NCBI GenBank assembly: GCA_030035585.1
Contig: CM057482.1
Span: 48,775,501 to 48,839,500, forward strand
Length of the DNA stretch: 64,000 bases
Direction of reading: 5' to 3'
Origin: Dugong dugon
Lineage: Eukaryota > Chordata > Mammalia > Sirenia > Dugongidae
In this document: piece by piece, positions 11,906 to 23,243 of the stretch
Layout of the letters: each line of letters begins with the position of its first letter
Numbering within the stretch: position 1 is the first letter of the stretch
Program-made: the position numbers and the translations under genes
Notes under the pieces: model-generated
The model's database searches: none
Told to the model about the DNA's origin: nothing
Seen by the model: only the letters and a program-made list of their open reading frames with translations

Positions 11906-14283
11906 GAATATATATAGATTTTTGTACTTAATAAGCATAGAGTAAAAATACTCTTCCAAATACCCATTGGAATATTTATCAAAATTGAACATGTAATAGA
12001 CCTCAAAGAAAATCTCAATAAATTTCAAAAAACAGGAATTATACAGAATACAGTCTCTGATCCCAAGGCAATAAAGTTAAAAATTAGTAACAAAAAGAGT
12101 GCCAAAAAAAAATCTATCCAGTTGGAGAATTTTTAAAGTAGTTTCTAAATAACTCCTGGGTAAAAGAGAAAAACCAAAGTTGAAATTAAAAATTACCAGG
12201 AATGAATAACAGTAAGAGCACTGCATAATTAAACCAGTGACCTGTAATGACAGGAAAATGTATAGAGCCTTATGTATTTATTAGAACACACAAAAGGCTG
12301 AAAATAAAGAACTAAGCATTCCACTCAAGGAGCTAGGAAGAAAACAACAATAAAAATAAGAAAGCTGAAGGAATTAGTAACAAAGAAAAGTAGAAATCTA
12401 TGAAATAGAAAATAAAAGATCTCAAACAATCAAAAAATCAAAGCTAGTTCTCTGAAAAAGCCTATTTTATTAAAAAAATAGCAATTTTTTCATTAGTCTC
12501 ATCAAGGGAAAAAGAAAGTTGCCACAAATTAATTAGGAACAATTCAAACTATCAATACAGAGGACATTTTTTAAAATTATGAGAATATCACACTACGTTT
12601 ATATGTCACATATATGAAAATCTGGAGAAATGGGTGATTTTCTAGGAAAACTTCATTACCAAATTTCCTCAAGGAGGAATAGCCAATGAATAGACAAAAA
12701 GTCACCACGTCCAATCAGATTTATTAATCAGCTCTACCAACATTTCAAAAAACAATGTCTTCAATACATGAAACTGTTTCAGAGCACAGAAAAAGACAGA
12801 AAGCTTCCTAACACGTTCTACAAGACCAGCTTAGCCGTGATACCCCACTGGAGAGAGATCACAAAAGATAGTTGAATCTATCTTATAAATAAAGATGCAA
12901 AAATCCTGTGTAAAATACTGACAAAATGAATTCAGCCATGTATTAAAAGAACAATAATCACGACGAAATAGGATTTACTCAAAGAATGGAAAAATAAAAT
13001 TCCCAGTGCTAATAAATCTATTAATTTACTAAATTAAATAGATCAAATAGTAAAGTTGATAAACAATACCTCAATAGAGGCTTAAAAAAAAGCCTGTAAT
13101 AAAATTCAACATTCATTCCTGATCAAACTTCTTAGGAAACTAAGAACATAATAAAATTTCTTTAATTTGATAAAGAGTAACCTACTGAAGACATTTACAA
13201 ATGGTATAAAGTCAGAGACATTCCTGTATAAGTCAGAAGTGAAACAACAAGCCTACAAACCACAACTATTCAATAATCATTAGGAGTCCCTATACATTGA
13301 AATAAGCTAAGAAAAAAATGAGTTATTAATACTGAAAACACTATCATTTTTTATAGTTATTATTTACACCTATTTAGAAAAGTCAAGAGAATTAAGGGAA
13401 AAACAATAGCACCAAAAAGAGTTCAATAAGGCAGCCAGATTAAAAAAAAACAACACACAAAAATCAGTAGCTTTTCTATATACAGTCTAATAATGACCCA
13501 TTAGAAATACAGTTTTTTAAAAACACAAACCTAGATATAAATCTAACAAGAAATGTGTAAGATTGATAAAAGAAAGTGATAAAACTTCTCAAAGGATGTA
13601 AAAGAAGACCTGAATTAGTAAAAACATACCATGTTCCTGGATGAGAAAACTCAATATTGTGAAGATGTCAATCCTTCCCAAATTAATCTATAATTTCCAT
13701 GCAATCCCAATCAAGATCCTAACAGGATTTTTTATGAATCTGACAAGCAGATTCTTAAATTCACCTGAAAGAGAAAAGGTGCACTAGCCAAGAAATTTTT
13801 ACGAAAGAACCATAAGAGGAAATTGGTTCTACTAGCTATGAAAAATAAAAACAAACAAAACTCCTAAACTATAATAATTAAAACAGTGTGGTATTGTTTA
13901 GGAATTAAAAAGAAATGGATTAATGAAACATAATGGAGAATCTAATGTACATATGGGAATAAGAGTGATAAGGGTGGCATGTAGAGATCATAGAAAATCT
14001 TGGAAAAAACTAAAGTTAGATCTCTCTTTCGTATCATTCATAGAAACAAATTCCATAGGAATTAAAAGGCTAAAAAGCTAAAAAAAAAGCTACTCAGTGA
14101 TGAAATCCAATGAATTAAGAGATGAATCAAAATAAACTCAGGAAGGAAAAGTCGTGCTGAAAATGATGGTGGTGAACACATTTATTTCACTTAAATATAG
14201 AACGAAGACTAAACAACTGAGAATTATAGGGACTGAGTGAATGTTAATGTTGAACCCGACTGTTTAAAAAAAAAAAAAAAAAA

Positions 14284-14741
14284 ACCCACTAAAATTGAGG
14301 GATGGGGGTAAAGAGGTAAGAAGAAACTTAAGTGCTAATTACCTAATACGGGAAACATGTGATTCAAACAAAATCAGTAACTCCGGCTTCTTAATGGTTT
14401 TCATCAATTTTTTAATAACCTCAGAGGGATAGTTGAAAAAATATTTCATGGTAATGAAATATTTATCTGAAGTTTAGTCTTCATTTCAACTTAGTTTCTT
14501 TTTCTTCTATTAGGTCCACATAACATTAAAAATAAATTCAATAAACAAAGCATAAAATTAAACATCAAACAAAATAAAGTGTAAAATTAAATCTGAAGTT
14601 CAGAAATTTTTAAGCTTCAACTGAATTTCTTCCTCCTCTGAAGTTCACATAAAATTAAACTTAATACTTGTTACTAAAAGCAACTGGTATGCTCCCATGT
14701 TAATGAAAGAATATCCATCCATTTATCCAACCATCTGTCCA
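14284..14741. other. AT-rich sequence with a diverged internal duplication
   Basis: Two related blocks, about 14485-14545 and 14617-14670, share TTCAACT, TTTCTTC and CACATAA-AATTAAA words. No gene seen. Confidence 0.4.
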
Positions 14742-14941
14742 TATTGTTGTTGTTAGCTGCTGTTGAGTTGATTTTCGACCCAAAGTGTGAAGAGTAGAAC
14801 TGCTCCATAGTTTTCAAGGCTGTGACCTTTCAGAAGCAGACAGTCAGGCCTTACTTCAGAGGCACCTCTGGGTGGGTGTGGACCGCCAACCCTTCAGTTA
14901 GCAGTCCAGACCTTAACCATTTGTGCTACACAGGGACTCCT
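14742..14941 (-). mobile_element. AfroSINE, long type, with RTE-like AAC tail
   Basis: The left end TGTTGTTGTTAGCTGCTGTT is the reverse of the AACAACAACA tail used by the RTE elements here, tying the SINE to its LINE partner. Body: CACCCAGAGGTGCCTCTGAA on the minus strand. Confidence 0.88.
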
Positions 14942-14984
14942 TACATATGGTTTAAAGATACCTGTTAAACAGTAGAGGTTAACA

Positions 14985-15135
14985 GCTGGGATCTGGGGTC
15001 AGCCTTGATTTGGTCTTGGACAAATTACTTAAACTTTTTGTCCCTCCTCTGTAAAACGGGGATAATAACAGACCTATGTTATAGTGTTTTGTGGAGATTA
15101 CATAAGATAGCACATATTGAGACCTTAGATCAGCG
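14985..15135 (+). mobile_element. MIR SINE
   Basis: GGACAAATTACTTAAACTTT, CTCTGTAAAACGGGGATAAT, GAGATTACATAAG: MIR core to 3' region. Confidence 0.82.
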
Positions 15136-15659
15136 TCTATTACATGGAGCCTGTAAGAGCCGGGACTCAGTGGAGCTGCCTTGTTTTTCTGGGTTTCACA
15201 AGCTTTCTGCCTTTGACAGGGTGCAGTCTTCCCACTTTTCCACCATTCTCTATTAGTGGAAAATGTCTTAGTTTTCCTTCTCTGACAGGTTTTCACTTTA
15301 CACAGGTTTCAGCTTTTGCACTTGTACCGTACACAACATGCACTCAGGAAGTGCTGGCGACTCCTATTTTCACTGCGAGCTAGATGATATTTTACCTTCT
15401 TTGTACTATTCTGTACTGCAGTAAAACATTACATATACTTTGGAGTTATCTTGACTAATTAGTAATGTTCTAGCAAGAATATTATTTTAAAGATATAAAT
15501 TGGACAGTTTCACTACTTCTTTCATCTGATTATATTATTTTTATGTGATAAAACTTATAAGGAACATGTGAAAATTTACCAAGAAAGTTGGTAGACAGTT
15601 TTATTCCAATTCTATAAATATGCAGTCAAATTTTCAGCAGCTCATCTATGATTTTAAAC
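15136..15659. other. Unique intron sequence
   Basis: No gene or clear repeat seen. Confidence 0.4.
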
Positions 15660-16690
15660 TGTGTCCACAAATTTTGTGACACTCTTCCTTTCAAAGAGTG
15701 CAGTTTGATTTCTCTCCCCTCAAGTATATGATAGACTTAATGATCCACATCTAATGAGTGACAAAGGTGACAGTGTGCAATTTCTAAAATTAGGACGTAA
15801 AAGACACTGCGGTTTCCTCCTGGTTCTCTCTTGAATCGCTTGCACTAGGGGAAACTACCATGTTGTGGGGATGTTCAAACAACCCTTTTGGAGAGGTCTG
15901 TGTGATGAGGAATACAGGCTTCCTGCCAATACAGTGGTTAGCAGGGAACTGAGGACTCTATAGCCAGTGGCCACGTGAATGAGCCATGTCAGAAGTGGAT
16001 CTTGCAGCCCAAGTCAAGCTTTCAGACTGAAGTCATGGCCAACATCTTGACTGCAACCTCACAAGTGATCCTGAGGGTGACTAGGATCAGGCTCATCAAC
16101 CTCAAAAGTGACCGTCATGGCAATATGCGTACTAACTGTTTAATGAGAAACTATTTGTTCTGCAAACCTTCATCTAAGGTACCAAAAAAAAAACAAAAAG
16201 AAAGAATTATCTATGTGAGATGAAATTGACAACAGCAACTCAAAAGGTTTGATGGGAAGCCTAGGGTGCAGTGAATTGAAGAGAATGGTGAAGGAATAAT
16301 TTGGAAAAGGATAGTGAGAATAGCAGCACAACTGGAAGAATGTAATCGATGTCACTGAATTGTACATGTAGAAACTTTTGAAATGGTGTAACTTTGGTTA
16401 TGTATATTTTCACCAAAAAAAAAAAAAAAAAAAAAAACCGGTCCTCCAAGATAGAGAAGGGAGAGTGTTGACATGTCGTGGGGTTGTTAACCAATGTCGT
16501 AAAACAATATGTGTACTGACTGTTTAATGAGAAACTATTTGTTCTGTAAACCAACTAAAGTACAATTAAAAAATTATATATATATATATCAAGTGACCCT
16601 CACAAGTGACCCTGTGTTAGATAACAAATGTTTGTTGTTTTAAGCAGTTACATTTTGGAGTAACTGTCATGCAGCAATAGATAACTAATA
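15660..16690 (+). mobile_element. Ancient LTR relic (ERVL/MaLR-like), split by L1 tails
   Basis: Broken LTR fossil in two parts, about 15660-16114 and 16590-16690. The right part has the usual end of this class (TGTTTGTTGTTTTAAGCAG ... AGATAACTAATACC). Between the parts lie short L1 3' ends. Placental-age by appearance; subfamily not assigned. Confidence 0.5.
16115..16589 (+). mobile_element. Three stacked L1 3'-end fragments
   Basis: Three A-tailed pieces: about 16115-16202, 16203-16432 (22-base A tail) and 16433-16589. The first and third share GTTTAATGAGAAACTATTTG, which also occurs at the 3' end of the large L1 (40075-40118). The second ends in a different L1 tail (CACTGAATTGTACATGTAGA). 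Confidence 0.72.
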
Positions 16691-17559
16691 CCCCACCTAT
16701 TTGGTAAATGAATATATACCACAAGTTTTAGTTCCAGTGATGGCAGAGTAGCTTATATCAGGCTAACTTCTGAAGATAATAATTATAAACTCTGGACAAA
16801 ACATATTTTTTTTAAAAACAACTCTTTAAGAGCATTGAACAGCAACCAGAAGATGGCAGAGGCATGCAGGGTATTGGAGTCTTGAAGGAAGGGAACCATA
16901 CAGGGCATGATTCATGTTTATGTGACTTCTCTGAGGGCACTCCCCATTCCTCTTGGGGCAGAGAGGCTAGAACGCATGTTTCTGCCCTCACTGAGCCCTA
17001 CCACTTTCGGGGGCTTCCTGATTGCCTCTCTCATTTCAGTACTTGGTCCTCTATTCCTCATCATGCAGACCTCGCCATAGGATTGTTTGAATGTCCCCAC
17101 AACATGGAAACTTCCTCTATCACAAGCGATTCAAGAGAGAGAACAAAGGAGGAAACAGCAGTGTCTTTTAAGACCTAATTTTAGAAGTTGCACGCTATCA
17201 ATTTGTCATTGATTAGATGTGGATCATTAAGTCCTTCACCCAAAGACTGAGATCCTAGAGGCCCAGAACTGTGCCCGTCATCCTTTCATTCACCTACTCA
17301 GTGACTAGCACAATGCTGGACACACAACACATGCATTAATTTAAAAATAGTCCTCTTCCCAAGCCCTGAAGTGGAAATGCTCTCTCTAAAATTTGGGAAA
17401 CAGGTATACAATTTTGCAAGGAGCGTAGAGCTATCTAATAATACCAAACTGCTATTTTCTGTGCACCTCCTCTGGGAGGTTTTTATGTAGGTGAATTTCA
17501 CTGACTCATCATGACCCATGAGGTAGATGTTACCTACCTGCTGGGTTCCAGAAAGCCCG
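16691..17559. other. Mostly unique intron sequence
   Basis: Apart from the weak L2-like patch near 17300 nothing is recognised. The frames near 16864-17178 overlap on both strands and look fortuitous. Confidence 0.4.
17290..17345 (+). mobile_element. L2-like 3' end, short
   Basis: CAGTGACTAGCACAATGCTGG then ACACATGCATTAAT resembles the end of L2 or MIR. Weak. Confidence 0.35.
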
Positions 17560-17564
17560 CTAAG

Positions 17565-17712
17565 CCAGCACTTCTCAAATGGTTATTTGTTGGTGAACCC
17601 TCTGTAGGTTCTGACTCAGTACATCTGGGGTGGGGCTAGGATTCTGCATTTCTCACAGCTCCCAGGTGATGTCCATGCTGCCAGTCTAGGAAGTGACTTT
17701 GAGGAGCAAGGT
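17565..17712 (-). mobile_element. MER5A-like hAT-Charlie relic
   Basis: CAGTACATCTGGGGTGGGGC, ATTCTGCATTT and CTCCCAGGTGATGTCCATGCTG are the well-known MER5 text, with the end CAGCACTTCTCAAA at the left. The strand is assigned by convention only. Confidence 0.85.
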
Positions 17713-18143
17713 TCAAATAACCCAAAGATAGGGTCCACCCCCTCACTCAAGGCAACAGTGATCATTTTATTTTCCCTCTGAGAGTTTCAGAAAGAGGGAT
17801 GGAGGCACCCAACGGCTCCCTACAGACAGCCTGGAGCCAGATGCTGTCACATGTGGTATTTCACATCATTGTTCTAACAGACCTGGGGAAGCAGCCACAG
17901 CACTGACTGTCCCTCCACAGGTGAAGAAACCTTGCCGTCCAAGGACACACAGTCAGTGGGTGATGGAAACGGGAGTGGTGCGTGGCCACCCAGATTTGAC
18001 AGCTCCTGGGGAGACTTTTCGGTCTTCCCTCACCACAAAAGGCTCCAGGGAGAACTTTCATATCTCAGCATAGAAGAACTGTCCACCTACACAGGAATGA
18101 GGCCAGCCGACAGAGCTTCTAGGTTTGCTCTGCAGAACACACC
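17713..18143. other. Unique intron sequence
   Basis: No gene or repeat recognised. Confidence 0.4.
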
Positions 18144-18540
18144 ACTATGGATTGAATTGTGTCCCCTCAAAATATGTGTTTAAGTCCTGACCCCTATATC
18201 TAATCCAAATTGGAAATAGGGTTTTCTTTGTTATGCTAACGAGACCACATCAGTGTGGGGTGTGTCCTAAACCTAATCACTTCTGAGTGATTTAAAGAGC
18301 AGTATGGACGCAGATGAGTAAGCACAGCCATGGGAAGACAGATGTCACATAGCGATCGCCAAGGACCTGAGGAATGCTGGAAGAGATGTGGACCTTCCCC
18401 TAGAGCCACAAAGAGAGACAGAGAGCTGGCACCCTGCATTCAAATTTCTAGCCTCCTAAACTGTGAGACAATGAATTTCTGTTCTTTAAAGCCACCCATT
18501 TGTGGTATTTCTGTTACAGCAGCACTAGCTAACTAAGACA
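18144..18540 (+). mobile_element. Solo LTR, MaLR class (MLT1-like)
   Basis: An old solo LTR fossil. It opens ATGGATTGAATTGTGTCCCC, has a polyadenylation-type stretch before the end and closes CTAACTAAGACA. It is bounded by ACACC on both sides (18139-18143 and 18541-18545), the 5-bp duplication expected of this class. No internal retroviral region lies next to it. Confidence 0.85.
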
Positions 18541-18545
18541 ACACC

Positions 18546-19710
18546 CTTGGGGGTTAATTTTGTCATATAATTACAAATCCAAACCACTTCAAAGATTTCC
18601 TGGGGGAAAGGCAGAGTCCTAATTCAGTAAAAGCTGGGGAAACTCTTTTCAAAACTCAAGAAATTCCCCAAGGGCGGGGTGATCCAGGGAAGCCCTGGCC
18701 CACCCTCTCCATCTTGTGTGGCTCATGGGTGGGGCTGAAGGGGCTGCAGCTGCCCCTGCAAAGGTCAAGCAGAGGGCCAGCCATTGCCCAGGGGAGGCAG
18801 CTTCCCAGCGAAGCCACCTGAGTGAGCATAAGTGCCTTTAAGGCGAGAGACAAACTGAGAGCCAGGTGGGGTGCCTGTTCAGCTGTGGCTCAGTGATGTG
18901 CACCTGCTGGCACTCGGAAGACATGCTGATGGGCCTGCCAACCTCAGGTGCATGACGTGACAGGTACTGTCTGTGCAAAGCTCACTCCATCAAGGGAAGC
19001 GTGATTCCCAAATGTGAAAAGCTAAATAACCAAGCAGAGACACCCAGGGCAGGCAGGACAATGACCCACTGACATGCCTGGGAGAGCTCTGACTCTCTTG
19101 GCGAACGAGAGGGGAGCGGGTTGGATCCGGGGGGTGCTTCACGGAGCACAGGGGCATGAGCTAGCCACACATCATGGGAGGACTGAGCCAATGGAGGGGA
19201 GAGAGGGGGCCCTGGGGGCGGAGTGTTGCAAGCCCAGGTATGGACAGGGATGACCAGGTGTGTCTGGGGGACACTGTGGCACTATAGCTAAAGCTCAGGG
19301 TCAGGTGCTGAAGTGGGCGATCAGGCTCAAGTGGGGTTAAGTCCTGGGAAAGGCCTGTGGTCCCAGGTAAAAGACAGTAAACTCTGTCTTGGAAGTGAGA
19401 GGGGCCACTGCAGGCCTGTGAGCAGAGGACAGCACCCGGGCATTGTGGAGTGGGCCGGTGGCAGCAGTGTGGAAGCTGGCAGGACTAGCAGAGCCAGAAG
19501 GCAGAGAGAGGAGGCCTCTGTGACAGAACCCCAGCTCCCCAACCCCTGCCTGAGGCCCTGACGTCTCTGCCCTGGCGGCCTGGGCTGTGAGCTGGGGCAG
19601 TTGCTGCTTCAGGCCTGGGGTCTGAAACCGCCAAGAAGCCCTGCAGGTAAGGACGTTCCCCGGCCCTCTCCTGGCCCCTCATCTTCCGGGCTGAGCACCT
19701 GGGACCTTAC
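18546..19710. other. Unique, moderately GC-rich intron
   Basis: No coding exon or recognised repeat. Minus-strand frames here do not match the next PCSK6 exon. Confidence 0.5.
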
Positions 19711-19799
19711 CTCCTATCTTTGCATTGTACGCGATGCCCACAATGCAGTATGAGTTGTTGGCCGAGGCAGCAACTTCTCCTGCACACCGAGTACCGTGT
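19711..19799 (-). CDS. PCSK6: PCSK6 coding exon with the catalytic His
   Basis: The exon is 89 bp. Its first base completes Lys, then it reads [18 protein letters not shown] and [11 protein letters not shown], ending one base into a Gly codon. HGTRCAGE is the His-containing motif of the catalytic triad in the S8B (kexin) branch (about residue 246 in human), and NNS is a possible N-glycosylation sequon. The acceptor is TTTGCTTCAG at 19800, preceded by a strong CCTAAC branch-like motif and a pyrimidine tract. The donor is GGAG followed by GTAAGG. The following exon, which should begin with the rest of GGIRMLDGDVTD, is not in the remaining 19.7 kb, so the next intron is at least that long. Confidence 0.97.
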
Positions 19800-20049
19800 C
19801 TGAAGCAAAGGAGGAAACAAAGTTAGGGCTGGAACCAGCAGCTTCTCGAGTTCATTGTGTTGCTTAGTTCTCACATGACAAGACGGATTTCCCTAAGTCC
19901 AGGACTGACAGAAAAGCCCCCTTTCTGCCCCTCTCATCAGCACCTCCTCTGACAGCTGCTATGAACTGGGCTCAGCCAGGTCTGCACACCCTGGATCCGC
20001 CACATCTTTCAGGCCCATGGGCCTTCCACCACCCCTCTGATGGTGGGCG

Positions 20050-20285
20050 CTTGCTCTGGGATTGTCTCTTCCAGGAAGCCTTCCCTGACCCCCAAGTCAG
20101 AGCCAGGGCCTCCTGTTCTAAGTGCCCAGGGCCCAGCTTCCGGCTTCATAGTGCCTGTTGTTGGCATGCTGGACTACGGTTCAGTGGAGGGCAGGGCCAT
20201 TTGGCCTCCCCGCCGTGTCCCCTGTGACTAGCACAGTGCTTGGCACATACAGGCATATCATAAAGACTTCACAGAGAGCATGAAA
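20050..20285 (+). mobile_element. L2 LINE 3' end
   Basis: CAGGAAGCCTTCCCTGACCC, then TCAGTGGAGGGCAGGGCCAT and CTAGCACAGTGCTTGGCACA are the classic L2 tail. Confidence 0.85.
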
Positions 20286-20369
20286 GAAAGAGCAAACGGT
20301 ACTTATGTCTCATCCACCCATGTTCACCTCAGGGCAGCCTCCCATCCTTCTCGCTTAAGTAGAAGCTGG

Positions 20370-20660
20370 GGAAGAAAGCTCTAAATTGAATATGCAACAG
20401 CATCTAGGGGACTGTGAAGAAATTACCCCAAAACAAATTGCTTTTCTCAGTAATGACCCATTTTCGAATGTGCTGCATGTGTCAATTCTGGCAGAGGCCA
20501 AAGTATGGGCGACTTTAAACAGCACGCCTTTGAGAGGACTCCACAGGGGATTACAATTATCGATTCAGATTTAAAACCGCCTCTAAAAATACGCCTGGTC
20601 TGTGCGCCGGGCCTCTGGAGGAGAGTCATCCATATCCTCCAGAGCTCGCACGGCTGCTAA
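20370..20660. other. Repeat-free patch in PCSK6 intron
   Basis: No repeat recognised. It contains ATTACAATTATCGATTC and an MEF2-like CTAAAAATAC. Possible regulatory element, inferred only. Confidence 0.3.
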
Positions 20661-20967
20661 CAGTCACGTTGCTCAGTGTCTCACACCGGCAGTCAGTCCT
20701 GCCCTTCAAGGGTCAGTGCGTGGAGCTGGGTCATTCTCCTCTGCCCCCTGGACATGTGCCTGGAGCACAGGGACCCTTCACCCTGGGCGCTGCTGGCACC
20801 ACTGAGTGGGAAAGGCATCTTGGGACGTGAGCAAGAGAGCCGGTGCCTCTGGGGCTGTTTTGTTAAACACATGAGCCCAGCCCAGCCTCTCAGCACAGCA
20901 CCATCTGGGCACCAGCACTGGAGCCACAGACTCGAATCTACTGAAAACTGGAACGGTATGGAGGGAG

Positions 20968-21105
20968 TATGACTGGGGAAGAGCTGCCTCCTCAAAGTAA
21001 AGTCCACCTTGTGAGGATGGTGCAGGACCGGGCAGTGTTCTGTCCTGTTGTACACGGGGTCGTTACAAATAGGAACTGACTTGACAGCACCTAACAACAA
21101 CAACA
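20968..21105 (+). mobile_element. Internally deleted RTE copy (5' bit joined to 3' end)
   Basis: GACTGGGGAAGAGCTGCCTC and AAAGTCCACCTT belong near the RTE 5' end (compare 29121-29161). The next base starts GTGAGGATGGTGCAGGACCG, from the last 120 bp of the element, ending ACTTGACAGCACCTAACAAC. About 2.8 kb of middle is absent. Confidence 0.82.
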
Positions 21106-21344
21106 CAGAGGGAGGATGTGCCTTAGCAAGTGTCATGCCAACAGTGGGGAAAAAGACAGGGCTCTTGTTATTTTCCTCTGAATATCTGTGAAAGAATGGT
21201 AAGAGCTCAGGGGAAATGACGGGTCGGGCACAGCAAATGGGCTCACAGCACTAGGACTTGGGAGCCTGGGCTCCAGCCCCACGGCGGCAATTGTGGACGC
21301 TGCACGAGTCTCCTCATCACTCCAGCCCCACTGCCTGCACATGC

Positions 21345-21605
21345 TCAGGGATGGAAATCACCACCACCATTTACTGAGCACCCACTGAGAGCCCTGCACC
21401 CTACGAGGTGCTCACACATCTCATTTCACACCGCACAACTCTGGGAGGTGAGCAGGGTGATCCCCGAGGAAAAATCTCTGAGGTCGGGACACAGAGACTC
21501 AGCAAGGGTAATCAACTTGCACAAAGCCACACAGCCCACAGGTAGTGAGCTGGGATTCTGATCCAGGCATAGCCAACCTCAGGCCTGTGCTCCCTCCACT
21601 TGCTC
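21345..21605 (-). mobile_element. MIR SINE
   Basis: CCATTTACTGAGCACCCACT, GGAGGTGAGCAGGGTGATCC, GGTAATCAACTTGCACAAAG and CTGGGATTCTGATCCAGGC: a fairly full MIR in minus orientation. Confidence 0.9.
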
Positions 21606-21644
21606 ATCAGATTGTGAGTGCAGTCAGAGGAGCTGTGTGCTCAG

Positions 21645-21829
21645 CTAGGGCCCTTCCGACTCATAACGACCCTATAGGACAGAGTAGAACTGCCTCATAG
21701 GGTTTCCAAGGCTGCAATCTTTATGGGAACAGACTTCTACGTCTTTCTGCCATAGAACAGCTGGGGGGTTCGAACCACCAGCCTTTTGGTTAGCAGACCA
21801 GCGCTTAACCACTGCGCCACCAGGGATCC
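21645..21829 (-). mobile_element. AfroSINE, undeleted type
   Basis: Minus strand, retaining the middle block (the plus strand shows GCTGCAATCTTTATGGGAAC and GTCTTTCTGCC), then CGAACCACCAGCCTTTTGGT. This is one of the two clear copies here without the internal deletion. Confidence 0.9.
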
Positions 21830-22191
21830 TTCTGATTAGGGCAAACAGCTGTTTTAAAACAGCAGGTCATGGAACCCATGGGATTTAAGGGTTATTTTTA
21901 CAAGTAGTCCAACAAGGTTGGAAACAGGAACAGGGTTTGTAACACTCATTTTCAGGTGACCAACAGAGGTGACGCCCCCAAAGGAAGAGGCTGGAGCCAC
22001 AGAAGCTGCCTCACGCCTAAAGGGCCATGCAGGAGGCTTCTGACTCCTGGAGGAGACCCAGCTACCCCCATGCAGGCAGGGAAGTGCCCACCTGCTGATC
22101 CCCTGCTAGAGCATTTCTGTGTGAAAACTCCTCAGTGATTCTGCAGGGAGAGAAGAAAGGAGACAAGAAAGGAGGGGACGAGCTGACATAC

Positions 22192-22268
22192 TTATTTTCA
22201 TTGCTGGCATCGTAACGTGGAGATGGGTCATAATCATTCCCATTGACATCATAGCTTGCATAGGAATC
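22192..22268 (-). CDS. PCSK6: PCSK6 coding exon, calcium-site region of catalytic domain
   Basis: The exon is 77 bp, entering in phase 0 and ending two bases into a Lys codon. It encodes DSYASYDVNGNDYDPSPRYD then ASNEN(K). This Asp-rich stretch is highly conserved in the kexin/furin family, where it contributes to calcium binding and the loop before the catalytic His. The acceptor is TCACTCTTAG before GAT at 22268; the donor is AATAA followed by GTATGTC, a non-consensus -1 base (A rather than G) but a good GTATGT core. The phase is completed by the first A of the exon at 19711-19799, giving ASNENKHGTR. It is identical or nearly so to human as I recall. Confidence 0.95.
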
Positions 22269-22569
22269 CTAAGAGTGAAGACAAACAACACAGCACATGG
22301 AGTCCCATTTGACATGATTTTTTACCTCTATGGGAAGACAGAGAAACACACACATGGTATTATCTGACTCTATCACCTTTTATTTTTAATATGTTTTTGT
22401 TTACATACTTGTCATCATAGTATTCATATAATTTTGTCTTCTTTTAAAACATCATAAAAGCTGTGACATAGTCTTCAAAACTGTCATTTTTAGTGGCTGC
22501 ATAATTGGCTATCAAACAGATACAATATGATTTATTTAATCATTGTTATGCACCCAGACGCCTTAGAAT

Positions 22570-22985
22570 ATTTAACGCGTTTATCTTATGTACTATATGC
22601 CAGGCTCTGCTCTTCACATGGAAACCCTGGTGGTGCAGTGGTTAAGAGCTACGGCTGCTAACCAAAAGGTGGGCAGTTCGAATCCACTAGGCGCTCCTTG
22701 GAAACCCTATGGAGCAGTTCTACTCTGTCCTATAGGGTTGCTATGAGTCGGGATCGACTCAATGGCAATGGGTTTTGTTTTGTTTTTTTTTTTGCTCTTC
22801 GTATTTATTAACTCATTTAATCCTGACAATATCCATGAGACAGTAGTCCCATTATTAACCTTATTTTACAGACGATGACATTGAGGCACAGGTAAGTTAA
22901 GCAATTTGCCCAAGGTCTCAGAGCTAAGAAGTAGCAGAGCCAGGATAGGAATCCAGGCAGTTTGAGCCATGAGTCCAAGCTTTTA
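22570..22985 (-). mobile_element. MIR SINE split by an AfroSINE
   Basis: Left piece 22570-22619 (TATATGCCAGGCTCTGCTC), right piece 22793-22985 (TTATTTTACAGACGATGACA, CAATTTGCCCAAGGTCTCAG). Confidence 0.88.
22620..22792 (+). mobile_element. AfroSINE, short type, with target duplication
   Basis: AAACCCTGGTGGTGCAGTGG to GGGATCGACTCAATGGCAAT and a T-rich tail. The flanking 12-bp repeats TGCTCTTCACAT (22608-22619) and TGCTCTTCGTAT (22793-22804) mark the insertion into the MIR. Confidence 0.95.
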
Positions 22986-23243
22986 ACCCAGTAATTTTTT
23001 GTGTTGTTATTATTCATATACTGACCATTTCCATGTCGGGGGTGTCGTGGTTCTTTCTGATCTTCAAACATGGACAAATCCCTCTGCAAAGTCCCTCTCC
23101 CTGGCACCAGCAGGGAGGGATATTGGTTTCACCAATCCTCCCCACCGCTGCTTTCTTTATTGCCTAATTGGTTTTTACTTTATACTATTTAGTTACCAGC
23201 ACAGTTGACTATCCTCGTATGCGGGTTCCCAGGCCTAACTTAC

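Larger units (their letters stand above)
10040..14283 (+). mobile_element. Ancient L1 (L1ME/HAL1-like)
   Basis: Starts in ORF1-like text around 10100-10500 (CAAAGGAACAAAAATTAACA), passes through endonuclease-region text near 11300 and reverse-transcriptase text through 12000-13900, and ends in an 18-base A run near 14266-14283. It is very diverged, with no long open frame. An AfroSINE (11074-11236) and an unidentified segment (about 11450-11905) interrupt it. Confidence 0.72.

Noticed and set aside
1-19710. Search for the next PCSK6 exon (GIRMLDGDVTD, SASWGP)
   Set aside because: No minus-strand frame matches; the intron extends past position 1.
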